15,861 bases of DNA from Pseudomonadota bacterium. Its GTDB lineage: Bacteria; Pseudomonadota; Alphaproteobacteria; Acetobacterales; Acetobacteraceae. The notes beneath the pieces are model-generated. The model made no database searches and was not told where the DNA came from. It worked only from the letters and a program-made list of their open reading frames with translations. The stretch is from positions 1 to 15,861 of the forward strand of contig JAJXXT010000021.1 of assembly GCA_021780935.1 (NCBI GenBank), written 5' to 3'. Below are positions 1-7,313 of this stretch, piece after piece; within the stretch, counting starts at the first letter, position 1; the number at the start of each line of letters is the position of its first letter. The position numbers and the translations under genes are program-made.

Positions 1-710
1 AGAGAGCCTGGGCATGACGACCGTAAATTCCTGGAAGCCGTCCACTACTTCACGGTGCATAGCATAACGTGGCGTGCACTCCCCGGCGAATTTGGCAAAT
101 GGAACAGCGTGTGGAAGCGGTTCTGGCGGCTCAGCCGCTCCGGGGTATTTGAGGCATTCTTCCAGTTGCTGGCGGAATGCAGCCAGACGGCACACCTGGT
201 CCAGTTCTTCGACAGCACGACAGCGCGCGCCCACGTCTCGGCCGCCGGGGCAAAAGGGGGCAGGATCGCCAGGCGTTCGGCCGCTCGCGCGGCGGCTTCT
301 CGACCAAAATCCACCTCAAGACCGATCTCGACGGCAACCCTCTCGACTTCCATCTGACCGGTGGCGAGGCCAGCGACAGCACACAGTTTGAGACCTCGCT
401 CGACATCGGCCCCGACATCCGCCCGCGCATCGCGATGACCGACAAGGGGTATGACAGCCAAGCCAACCGGATGGCGGCACTCGCACGCGGCATCACACCG
501 GTTATCCCGCGCCGCGAAAACTCCAAGCAGAGAGGACGGTTTTTCCCAAAACGCCTGTATAAACTCCGGGCACGCATCGAACAGACAATCGGCAAGCTCA
601 AGCGGTTCAAACGCGTCGCGATGCGGTGCGAGAAGACCGACATCAGCTACTCAGCCATCATCAGTTTTGCGTGCGGGATGATGCTGGTTAAATCCGTCCA
701 CACGGCCTAG
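1..710 (+). mobile_element. IS5-family (IS427-like) insertion sequence, 3' part; left end outside window
   Basis: The first 710 bases encode the bulk of an IS5-family transposase, open from base 1, so the element begins upstream of the window and its left inverted repeat cannot be seen. The right boundary lies at about 706-710, where the transposase stop sits in CTAG inside the palindrome GGCCTAGGCC (704-713). CTAG fits the YTAR type of target used by IS5/IS427 elements (family knowledge), so it may be the target duplication. Base composition is visibly less GC-extreme than in the glycogen genes. The boundary is an inference until the left end and an empty site are compared. Confidence 0.85.
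1..710 (+). CDS. IS5-family DDE transposase, 5'-truncated by window edge, two frames joined by a -1 shift
   Basis: DDE transposase that would cut and paste the IS element. The first frame (open from base 1, stop at 355-357) encodes the N-terminal half and includes FDSTTARAHVSAAGAKGG with the first catalytic Asp at 211-213. The second frame (used from about 258, stop 708-710) continues as GQDRQAFGRSRGGFSTKIH, then the second catalytic Asp in TDKGYD (441-443) and the catalytic Glu in RARIEQTIGKLKRFKR (579-581). It ends KSVHTA, typical of the IS5/IS427 type. The frames join smoothly only after a -1 shift at AAAAGGGGG (252-260). Many IS427-group transposases are thought to use programmed frameshifting, so the gene may be functional; a one-base deletion in the G run would look the same. 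The true start lies left of the window. Confidence 0.85.
252..260 (+). other. Probable -1 ribosomal frameshift site in the transposase
   Basis: The run A4G5 lies exactly where family-like protein sequence passes from frame 1 (AGAKGG) to frame 3 (QDRQAFG). Reading GCA AAA GGG then slipping back one base restores the family sequence with no loss. This is either a programmed slippery site or a single-G deletion. Confidence 0.55.
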
Positions 711-1783
711 GCCAGCGCGGACGCGAGATCCACGATCGTCTTTCCCGTGGAGACGATGCCGGCGAGCATGATCACGCCCTCCGTGCCCTTGGCGGCGTGG
801 CCCAGGGCCTTGCCTTCGAGGGTTCGGTAGGTGTCGTAGCGGTTCTTGTAGGCGGCGTAGAATCCGTCATATTCCGAGCTCTTGGCGTTCAGGTCGGTGA
901 TCTTGTCGAGCAATTCCGTCGTCTTGGTGCCGAGCGCCTTGACCGCCTTCTGTAGCTGTGGGTTGTTGTCCTGGCTCGTCTTTTCGATCACCTCCATCAG
1001 GTTCTTGGCTTTTTTCCAGAGATCTTCCGTGCTTTTGTCCTTGACCGCGATCTTGGCATTGTATTCGGTCAGAAGCTTGCCCAGCCCGCTGATGCTCTTG
1101 ACGAACGGCGCGCCGAGCGCGGCCGCGAGTTCGCGCCCGGTCTGCTTGGCGCCGACCGCCTTCTCGGTCCAGACCTTTGCCAGTACGATATCGGTCTCGA
1201 TGATGTCGTTCTCGGCTTTCGAAATATCGCGGGCCTGGTTGTAGATGTCGGTGCCGATGCTGACCACCGTCTTGGCGATGCCGAGAATCGCCACCGCCGA
1301 GGAGGCGCCGAACGTCATCACCGTGTGGGCGACGTTGGCGGCAACCGAGATCACACCGAGGCCGAGCCGCGCCGCGAACAGCGCGCGATACTTGGTGAGC
1401 GCCTTGTTCTTCTTGACGTAGGTCGCCCACTCCGCCTCGACCGCCTTGGTCGCCTTGCCGCCCTGCGCCTCCGCGATCTGACGGCAGATGACGTTGAGGG
1501 TCTTGACCCGATCCTCCGCCTCCTTTTCGTCCTTTGGCGGCTTCTTCTCGAAAATCTCATCGGTCGCGATCGCCGCTTCCTGGAAGGTCTTCTTCGCCTC
1601 GTTCAGGGCCTCGAAGGCGGTCTTAAGCAGCTTCTGGCCAATCAGCTTGTCCTTGTCGAAGGCCGCCTCAATCTCCTTTGGTGCGTTGCTGAGGACGACC
1701 TCGGCCATCATTTTCGGCACAGCGAGATTTTTGACCTTGAGCCCTTGTGCGAGGTCGATGCTCGCGATCTGAATGTCCGCCAT
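707..1783 (-). CDS. Hypothetical lysine-rich helical protein with central hydrophobic hairpin (358 aa)
   Basis: I do not recognise this protein. The 358 residues look almost entirely alpha-helical. Residues about 25-130 are charged and Lys/Glu/Ala rich, likely coiled coil. Residues about 134-180 form two adjacent hydrophobic, Gly/Ala/Val-rich segments around FGASSA, like a membrane hairpin. Residues about 185-330 are again charged helix, and about 335-358 a hydrophobic tail ending at the stop. There is no signal peptide and only one Cys. The layout resembles alpha-helical pore-forming or membrane-associated proteins, but that is shape only. The ATG at 1783 is preceded by GGGGGG with six bases between, a usable ribosome binding site. 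Base use is less GC-rich than in the glycogen genes, with many AAG/AAA codons, suggesting separate acquisition. Its TAG stop lies in the CTAG at the IS boundary, so its 3' end may have been cut by the insertion. Confidence 0.75.
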   Translation of the reverse strand: MADIQIASIDLAQGLKVKNLAVPKMMAEVVLSNAPKEIEAAFDKDKLIGQKLLKTAFEALNEAKKTFQEAAIATDEIFEKKPPKDEKEAEDRVKTLNVICRQIAEAQGGKATKAVEAEWATYVKKNKALTKYRALFAARLGLGVISVAANVAHTVMTFGASSAVAILGIAKTVVSIGTDIYNQARDISKAENDIIETDIVLAKVWTEKAVGAKQTGRELAAALGAPFVKSISGLGKLLTEYNAKIAVKDKSTEDLWKKAKNLMEVIEKTSQDNNPQLQKAVKALGTKTTELLDKITDLNAKSSEYDGFYAAYKNRYDTYRTLEGKALGHAAKGTEGVIMLAGIVSTGKTIVDLASALA

Positions 1784-2001
1784 ATATTACCCCCCAAATG
1801 CTACTGACATGCGGTGAAAGCCTCTGGCGCAGCGCAGGCGCGTGGGCAAATCCCATCGCACGCGGGATTGCTGCCGCGCCTCCCGATTCGACCGCCCATC
1901 TGTTAATTTCAGCCAAAGACAATTATGAGGATACGCAAATCCGCGGACGACCCGCAACTGTCGGGGTGGCACATCGGCGGAGTGGATGAGGAGCCGCAGC
2001 C
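1784..2001. other. Divergent intergenic region between the hypothetical gene and tpiA
   Basis: This 218-base spacer must carry the promoters of both flanking genes. It has a conspicuous AT-rich patch at about 1901-1941, unlike the GC-rich surroundings, which is the most likely place for a tpiA promoter. I could not fit a convincing -35/-10 pair. No RNA gene or repeat is seen. Confidence 0.35.
1988..1993 (+). promoter_or_regulatory. Ribosome binding site deciding the TTG start of tpiA
   Basis: GAGGAG lies eight bases before TTG 2002. An in-frame TGA at 1987-1989 rules out any earlier start, and the next in-frame ATG (Met11) falls after the catalytic Asn/Lys, so TTG is the start. Confidence 0.8.
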
Positions 2002-2730
2002 TTGCGTCGATTGATCGCTGGAAACTGGAAAATGAACCTGCTGCGCGCGGAGGCGGAGTCGCTGCTCGCGGGCTTGCGCGCCGGCGCGGCGGGACTCGCA
2101 TGCGAGCTGCTGGTCTGTCCGCCGGCGACACTTCTGAGCCTGGCCGCGAGCGCCCTTTCCGGCTCCTCCATCGCGCTCGGCGGACAGGATTGTCACGCCG
2201 CGGCCAAGGGCGCGCATACCGGGGACATCTCTGCGCCCATGCTGCGTGACGCCGGGGCGCGCTACGTGATTCTCGGTCATTCGGAGCGCCGCGCCGACCA
2301 TCACGAGAGCGACGCCGACGTGCATGCCAAGGTCGAAGCGGCGGTCGCGGCCGGGCTTGTGCCGATCGTCTGCGTCGGCGAGAGCGAGTCCGAGCGGGTC
2401 GCCGGGAAGGCGGAGAGCGTCGTGGCGGCGCAACTGGAGTTCAGTCTCCCCGATGGATTCGCCGGCGCCATCGCCTATGAGCCGGTCTGGGCCATCGGTA
2501 CCGGGCGAATCCCCAGCGCAGAGGATGTCGCGTCGATGCACGCTCATATTCGCGCGCGGCTGACCCAGCGCTTCGCCGCTGCCGGCGCCGCGGTGCGCAT
2601 TCTGTATGGCGGTTCGGTGAAGCCGGAAAACGCAACGACGCTGCTGCGCCTGCCCGAGGTCGGCGGCGCGCTGGTCGGTGGAGCGAGCCTGGACGCGGCA
2701 TCGTTCCTGGCGATCGCGCGCGCGGGCTGA
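2002..2730 (+). CDS. tpiA: Triosephosphate isomerase
   Basis: Interconverts dihydroxyacetone phosphate and glyceraldehyde 3-phosphate in glycolysis and gluconeogenesis; a cytoplasmic (beta/alpha)8 barrel, normally a dimer. The 242 residues carry all signature elements: GNWKMN (Asn8, Lys10), the electrophilic His93 in ILGHSERR, the catalytic base Glu160 in [11 protein letters not shown] with its mobile loop, and the phosphate-binding YGGSVKPEN (about 202-210) and GALVGGASL (about 222-230). The length is slightly under the usual 250. Start is TTG, supported by a good ribosome binding site and an in-frame stop just upstream. It reads toward glgB but is separated by about 310 bases. In many alphaproteobacteria tpiA sits next to secG and pyrG; here it borders a glycogen cluster, so it might be a second copy. 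Confidence 0.95.
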   Translation: MRRLIAGNWKMNLLRAEAESLLAGLRAGAAGLACELLVCPPATLLSLAASALSGSSIALGGQDCHAAAKGAHTGDISAPMLRDAGARYVILGHSERRADHHESDADVHAKVEAAVAAGLVPIVCVGESESERVAGKAESVVAAQLEFSLPDGFAGAIAYEPVWAIGTGRIPSAEDVASMHAHIRARLTQRFAAAGAAVRILYGGSVKPENATTLLRLPEVGGALVGGASLDAASFLAIARAG

Positions 2731-2760
2731 GGCCCGCCTGATCAGCGCGGCCTCAGGCCC
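2724..2760 (+). terminator. GC-rich hairpin over the tpiA stop codon, terminator-like
   Basis: GGGCTGAGGCC (2724-2734) can pair with GGCCTCAGGGCCC-like bases at 2749-2760, giving 11 base pairs with one bulged G (2756) and a 14-base loop. The stem includes the tpiA stop. There is no T tract after it, so it may act as a Rho-assisted terminator, as a 3'-end stabiliser, or not at all. Confidence 0.35.
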
Positions 2761-3041
2761 GGTCGCGGGTCAGGCCGATCGAGCGGTGCGCGGCGGGCTT
2801 GGATGGTGCCAACAGCCGGTTGCGCGTTCCGCCCTCGAACGGGGCGACGCGTCCAGACATCGAGGTGGCATGGCGCCGATCGGAGAGATCCCGCCGACCG
2901 GGGCCCGAGTGCGCGGCTCCGCTATGCTCGAACCGTCCGCCATGGCAGCGTGACGCATGCCAGACGGCCGCCGGCGATCCGGCGCGCGCGAAGTTCGTCT
3001 ACTCAGGGAGGGACATCATCGAGCCCCAGCAGGACAGAGCG
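2731..3041 (+). other. Gap between tpiA and glgB with no recognised gene
   Basis: About 311 bases without a supported gene. The glgB frame stays open upstream as far as an ATG at 2799, but the translation of 2799-3041 is Arg/Pro-rich and unlike any GlgB N-terminus, so it reads as non-coding. Apart from the hairpin at its left end I see no convincing promoter, operator or repeat; a glgB promoter presumably lies here. Confidence 0.4.
3031..3034 (+). promoter_or_regulatory. Ribosome binding site for the GTG start of glgB
   Basis: AGGA lies seven bases before GTG 3042. It favours this start over ATG 3081, which has only a weak CCGGA just upstream. Confidence 0.5.
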
Positions 3042-5243
3042 GTGACGGCGCGGATATCCCGGCCCGCGCGGGCGGCCGGAATGACGGCTGAGGATATCGC
3101 GGCCATCGTCGCCGGGTGCCACCCGGATCCGTTTGGGGTGTTGGGGCCGCACCAGACCGCGCGGGGCATCGAGCTGCGCGCATTCCTGCCGGCCGCACGG
3201 GCGGTGACGCTGCATGCCGGCGGCCACTCGGTCGTCATGGCGCGGCGCCATCGGGCCGGGTTTTTCGTCGGCCGGATGCCGCCGGGCGCCGCATCGCCGG
3301 ATTACACGCTGCGGGTGACCACGGCGGATGGCAGGCGCGAGCAGCGCGATCCTTACGGATTCGGCCCGGTCCTCGGCCCGCTCGACGATCACCTGCTGCT
3401 CGAGGGCACCCATCAGCGTCTTTATGACCGTCTCGGCGCGCACGTGCTTCACCATCAGGGAACCGACGGCGTGCATTTCGCGGTCTGGGCGCCGAACGCA
3501 CGCCGCGTATCGGTCGTCGGCGATTTCAATCGTTGGGACGGGCGCTGCCATCCGATGCGCAAGCGCCACGACAGCGGCGTATGGGAGATTTTCGTTCCCG
3601 ACCTGGGCGAGGGGACGGTCTACAAATACGAGCTGCTGGGCCCGGACTGCGCGTTGCTGCCGTTGAAGACCGACCCGTTCGGCTTCGCCGCCGAGTGCCG
3701 TCCGGCCAACGCGTCGGTGGTGGCGCGTACCGACGCTTTCGCGTGGACCGAAGCGACCCGGCTCCCGGGCGGCGACTGGCACCGCCGGCCGATGACGATC
3801 TACGAGGTCCATCTCGGCTCCTGGCGCCGCGCACCCGACGGTGGCTTCCTGAGCTACGAAGCCCTCGCCGACGCCCTGATCCCCTACGCCGCCGGGCTTG
3901 GTTTCACCCACCTCGAGCTGCTGCCGGTGACGGAGCACCCGCTCGATGCCTCGTGGGGCTATCAGCCGATCGGACTCTTCGCGCCGACCAGCCGTTTCGG
4001 CGATCCGGCCGGCTTCGCCCACTTCGTCGATCGAGCCCATGAAGCAGGGCTCGGCGTGATCCTCGATTGGGTACCGGCGCATTTCCCCACCGACAACCAC
4101 GGCCTCGCCCGTTTCGACGGCACGGCGCTCTACGAGCACGCCGATCCCCGGCGCGGCTTCCAGCCGGACTGGAACACCGCGGTCTACGATTTCGGCCGCC
4201 GCGAGGTGGCGAATTTCCTGCTCGCGAGCGCGCTCTTCTGGCTCGACCGCTACCGCATCGATGGGCTGCGCGCGGACGCGGTCGCCTCCATGCTCTATCT
4301 CGATTACTCGCGTCCCGCCGGCGGCTGGGCCCCCAACCCGGACGGGTCGAACGACAACCGTGACGCGGCTGCGTTCCTGCGCATGGCCAACACCCGCATC
4401 TATGCGCAGCATCCTGGCACGACGATGATCGCCGAGGAGTCGACCGCCTGGCCCGGCGTGTCGCGTCCGGTCGAGGCCGGCGGGCTCGGCTTCGGCTTCA
4501 AGTGGAACATGGGCTGGATGCACGACACCCTGAGCTATCTTGCCCAAGATCCAGTGCATCGGCGCTGGCATCACCGGCGCATGACCTTCGGAATGCTCTA
4601 CGCCTGGTCGGAGAATTTCGTGCTGCCGCTCTCACACGACGAGGTGGTGCACGGGAAGAGGTCGCTGCTCAGCCGCATACCCGGCGATGCCTGGCAGCGC
4701 TGCGCCACCTTGCGCGCCTATTATGGCTTCATGTGGGGGCACCCGGGTAAGAAGCTCCTGTTCATGGGGGGGGAGTTCGCGCAGGAAGCGGAGTGGAACC
4801 ACGACCGGGGGCTCGACTGGCAGCTGCTCGATATGCCGGCGCATCGTGGCGTGCAGTCGCTGATCGGAGATCTGAACCGGGCCTATCGCGCCCATCCGGC
4901 GCTGCATGCCCGCGATTGCGAGCCCGATGGGTTCCGCTGGATCGAGGCGGACGATGCCGATGCGTCAGTGTTCGCCTGGCTCCGTCTGGCTCCCGATGCG
5001 CCGCCGGTCGCAGTGCTGTGCAACTTCACCCCGGTGTCGCGGCACCGGTACCGCATCGGCCTGCCGGCGGCGGGGCGCTGGCGTGAAATTGTCAACACCG
5101 ATGCCGAAATCTATGGCGGCACGGGTCTTGGCAACCAGGGGGCCGTGTTGGCTGAAGCCAGCCCCTGGCGGGACTTGCCTGCTTCGGCCGAGATCCTGCT
5201 GCCGCCGCTCGCCACCGTTTGGCTGCTGTGGGATCCGCAATGA
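3042..5243 (+). CDS. glgB: 1,4-alpha-glucan branching enzyme
   Basis: Cuts an alpha-1,4 glucan chain and reattaches it by an alpha-1,6 bond, making glycogen branches; cytoplasmic, GH13. With the GTG start it has 733 residues, close to E. coli GlgB, and aligns with it along its length. Order: N1 domain with ADPF-like [11 protein letters not shown] (about 27-37), CBM48 domain with [18 protein letters not shown] (about 146-163), GH13 barrel with ELLPVTEHP and [17 protein letters not shown] (about 292-320), nucleophile Asp412 in LRADAVASM, acid Glu465 in AEEST, and Asp533 in [10 protein letters not shown], then a C-terminal beta domain ending [14 protein letters not shown] 3081 (720 residues) is an alternative start. 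Its TGA overlaps the glgX ATG (ATGA), indicating an operon with translational coupling. Confidence 0.97.
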   Translation: MTARISRPARAAGMTAEDIAAIVAGCHPDPFGVLGPHQTARGIELRAFLPAARAVTLHAGGHSVVMARRHRAGFFVGRMPPGAASPDYTLRVTTADGRREQRDPYGFGPVLGPLDDHLLLEGTHQRLYDRLGAHVLHHQGTDGVHFAVWAPNARRVSVVGDFNRWDGRCHPMRKRHDSGVWEIFVPDLGEGTVYKYELLGPDCALLPLKTDPFGFAAECRPANASVVARTDAFAWTEATRLPGGDWHRRPMTIYEVHLGSWRRAPDGGFLSYEALADALIPYAAGLGFTHLELLPVTEHPLDASWGYQPIGLFAPTSRFGDPAGFAHFVDRAHEAGLGVILDWVPAHFPTDNHGLARFDGTALYEHADPRRGFQPDWNTAVYDFGRREVANFLLASALFWLDRYRIDGLRADAVASMLYLDYSRPAGGWAPNPDGSNDNRDAAAFLRMANTRIYAQHPGTTMIAEESTAWPGVSRPVEAGGLGFGFKWNMGWMHDTLSYLAQDPVHRRWHHRRMTFGMLYAWSENFVLPLSHDEVVHGKRSLLSRIPGDAWQRCATLRAYYGFMWGHPGKKLLFMGGEFAQEAEWNHDRGLDWQLLDMPAHRGVQSLIGDLNRAYRAHPALHARDCEPDGFRWIEADDADASVFAWLRLAPDAPPVAVLCNFTPVSRHRYRIGLPAAGRWREIVNTDAEIYGGTGLGNQGAVLAEASPWRDLPASAEILLPPLATVWLLWDPQ

Positions 5244-7216
5244 GCGCACCTCGCGTCACGCCCGGACGGGCCGAGCCGCTCGGCGTGCGGGTGGATGCGG
5301 ACGGGCTCAACATTGCCGTGTTCTCCGCCCACGCCGAGGCGGTGTTCTTCTGCCGGTTCGAGGGTGATCGGGAGGAGGACCGGATCCGTTTGCCCGCGCG
5401 TACCGGCGATGTGTTCCACGGGCACATCGCCGGCCTCGGCCCCGACACACGCTATGGGCTGCGCGTCGCCGGCCCCTGGGCGCCGGCGTCGGGCCATCGT
5501 TTCGATGTGGCGAAGCTGCTCGCCGATCCGTGGGCCAGCCGTTTCGACCGCCCGTTCCGTCTGCATCCGGCGCTGCTGCCGGGCGGGGGCGACAGCGCCG
5601 ATGCGGTCCCGAAAGCGATCGTGGAGGCCGATCCACCGCCGCCTCAGGTCCCGCGCTTCGCCTGGGACGGCGGCGTGATCTATGAACTGAACGTCGGCGC
5701 CTTTACGCGGCGCCACCCGTCGATCCCCCCGGCGATTCGCGGTACCTTCGCCGGCCTCGCCCACCAAGCTGCGATCGCCCATCTGCGCCGGCTCGGCGTC
5801 GCCGCGGTGGAGTTGATGCCGCCGACCCCTCGGATCGAGGCGCCGCATCTGGCGGCGCTCGGGCTTGCCGATGCCTGGGGCTACAACCCGGTGACCTTCG
5901 CCGCCCCCGACCCACGCCTCGCGCCGGGCGGCTTTGCCGAGGTGCGTGCCGCAGTGGATGCGCTGCACGCGGCCGGTATCGCGGTGCTTGTCGATATCGT
6001 GCTCAACCACACCGGCGAATATGACGCCTCCGGTCCAATCCTGTCGCTGCGCGGGATCGACAACGCCACCTATTACCGGCTCGACCCAGCCGATCTGTGT
6101 CGATATCGAGACGACACCGGCTGCCGCAACACGCTGGCGCTGGACCGGCCCGCCGGCGTGCGGCTCGCCATGGATGCGCTCCGCACCTGGGTGTTGCGGG
6201 CTGGCATCGACGGATTTCGCTTCGATCTCGCGACCGTTCTCGGCCGCGGCGAGGCGGGGTTCGACCCGGCTGCAGCGCTGCTCAGCGCGATCGAACAGGA
6301 TCCGCTGCTGCGCGTTCGGGCTCGCATCGCCGAGCCATGGGACCCCGGTTCGGGCGGCTATCGCTTGGGCGCCTTTCCGCCCGGGTGGGGGGAGTGGAAC
6401 GATCGCTTCCGCGACACGCTGCGCCGGTTCTGGCGTGGCGATGCTGGCCAGTTGGGGGCGTTCGCGACCGTGCTCTGTGGTTCCGCCGATCTGCTTGCGC
6501 CCCGGCACCGGCCGCTGACGCGCTCGGTCAATTTCGTGACGGCGCATGACGGGTTCACGCTCGCAGACCTCGTTGCCTACGCCGCAAAGCACAACGACGC
6601 CAACGGCGAAGGCGGCCGGGATGGAACCGACACGAACTGGTCCTGGAACCACGGCGTGGAAGGCCCCACCGACGATGCCGCGGTGCGCGCCGCGCGTGCG
6701 GCCGATGCCCGCGCGCTGCTCGCCTGCCTTATGCTGGCGCGCGGTACGCCGCTGCTGGCGATGGGTGACGAGTGCGGGCGGACCCAGTGCGGCAACAACA
6801 ACGCCTACGCGCAGGACAATGTGCTGTCCTGGTTCGACTGGGAGGGGATGGACCGCGCCCTGCTGCGCTTCGTCCGCCGATTGGTGCAACTGCGCCGGCG
6901 CTGTGCCATTGCGCGCGGGGACGCCCCGTTGCGTGGGTCCGAGGTGGCCTGGCGGACCCCCGAAGGCGCGCCCATGACCCCGGCGCTGTGGCAGGAGCCC
7001 GAGCGGCGCAGCGTGGTCGCGGTGCTGGCAGGCGCGGCAAGCCAGGTCTTGCTGGCGGTTCACGCCGGCACCGCCCCGCTCCGGATCCGGCTGCCGGACG
7101 GCCAGGCAGGCCGCGGTTGGCGTGTGATCCTGGATACGGCGGCACCGGGACGGCGCGGGCCGTGCGCGGGATGGCTGGAATTGGCGGGGCGGTCGCTCGT
7201 CCTCCTGGCATCCTGA
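5240..7216 (+). CDS. glgX: Glycogen debranching enzyme GlgX (limit-dextrin alpha-1,6-glucohydrolase)
   Basis: Hydrolyses alpha-1,6 branches of glycogen left short by phosphorylase, releasing maltodextrin; cytoplasmic, GH13 isoamylase type. From ATG 5240, which overlaps the glgB stop, it has 658 residues, the same size as E. coli GlgX. An upstream in-frame start at 5219 lies inside glgB and is less likely. The N-terminal CBM48 begins [20 protein letters not shown]. The barrel carries [11 protein letters not shown] (about 213-223), [10 protein letters not shown] (about 251-260), nucleophile Asp329 in [10 protein letters not shown], acid Glu365 in RIAEPWD and Asp437 in VTAHDGFTL, followed by [19 protein letters not shown] (about 509-526), typical of GlgX. 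It could also be annotated as TreX/isoamylase; context and length favour GlgX. Confidence 0.95.
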   Translation: MSAPRVTPGRAEPLGVRVDADGLNIAVFSAHAEAVFFCRFEGDREEDRIRLPARTGDVFHGHIAGLGPDTRYGLRVAGPWAPASGHRFDVAKLLADPWASRFDRPFRLHPALLPGGGDSADAVPKAIVEADPPPPQVPRFAWDGGVIYELNVGAFTRRHPSIPPAIRGTFAGLAHQAAIAHLRRLGVAAVELMPPTPRIEAPHLAALGLADAWGYNPVTFAAPDPRLAPGGFAEVRAAVDALHAAGIAVLVDIVLNHTGEYDASGPILSLRGIDNATYYRLDPADLCRYRDDTGCRNTLALDRPAGVRLAMDALRTWVLRAGIDGFRFDLATVLGRGEAGFDPAAALLSAIEQDPLLRVRARIAEPWDPGSGGYRLGAFPPGWGEWNDRFRDTLRRFWRGDAGQLGAFATVLCGSADLLAPRHRPLTRSVNFVTAHDGFTLADLVAYAAKHNDANGEGGRDGTDTNWSWNHGVEGPTDDAAVRAARAADARALLACLMLARGTPLLAMGDECGRTQCGNNNAYAQDNVLSWFDWEGMDRALLRFVRRLVQLRRRCAIARGDAPLRGSEVAWRTPEGAPMTPALWQEPERRSVVAVLAGAASQVLLAVHAGTAPLRIRLPDGQAGRGWRVILDTAAPGRRGPCAGWLELAGRSLVLLAS

Positions 7217-7255
7217 GCGCCGATCGCGCGGCCGCGCAGCAGCCGCGTTCTCTCT

Positions 7256-7275
7256 CGTTGCTTGATCGCGCAACG
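7256..7275. terminator. Hairpin in the convergent gap, possible bidirectional terminator (1)
   Basis: CGTTGC (7256-7261) and GCAACG (7270-7275) form a six-base-pair stem with an eight-base loop between the glgX stop and the stop of the facing GH15 gene. There is no T tract on either side, so the role is uncertain. Confidence 0.3.
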
Positions 7276-7286
7276 TCATCCAATCA

Positions 7287-7306
7287 GCCGATTTTGTCTG
7301 ATCGGC
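7287..7306. terminator. Hairpin in the convergent gap, possible bidirectional terminator (2)
   Basis: GCCGAT (7287-7292) and ATCGGC (7301-7306) form a second six-base-pair stem, again with an eight-base loop, a few bases before the GH15 stop. Its placement between convergent genes suggests termination for both strands; it lacks a clear T tract. Confidence 0.3.
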
Positions 7307-7313
7307 CGTTGCT

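Noticed and set aside
1925..2014. A 29-codon open frame overlapping the tpiA start, as a possible leader peptide
   Set aside because: No ribosome binding site precedes its ATG and there is no run of regulatory codons. The overlap alone is not enough.
2799..3041. Extension of glgB to an ATG at 2799 (814 residues)
   Set aside because: The added 81 residues resemble no GlgB N-terminus, and GTG 3042 with AGGA upstream gives the standard family length.
3003..4574. Long open frame antisense to glgB (over 500 codons)
   Set aside because: It lies wholly opposite a gene with intact catalytic motifs; its translation is Arg/Gly/His-rich with no recognisable domain. Long antisense frames are usual at this GC content.
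7262..7275. Possible second FNR-like box (TTGATCGCGCAACG)
   Set aside because: Only the left half-site matches, the right half does not, and it lies between convergent gene ends where no promoter is needed.
5111..7279. Long open frame antisense to glgX (over 700 codons)
   Set aside because: Same pattern: opposite a well-supported GlgX, Arg/Gly-rich, no motif and no credible ribosome binding site.
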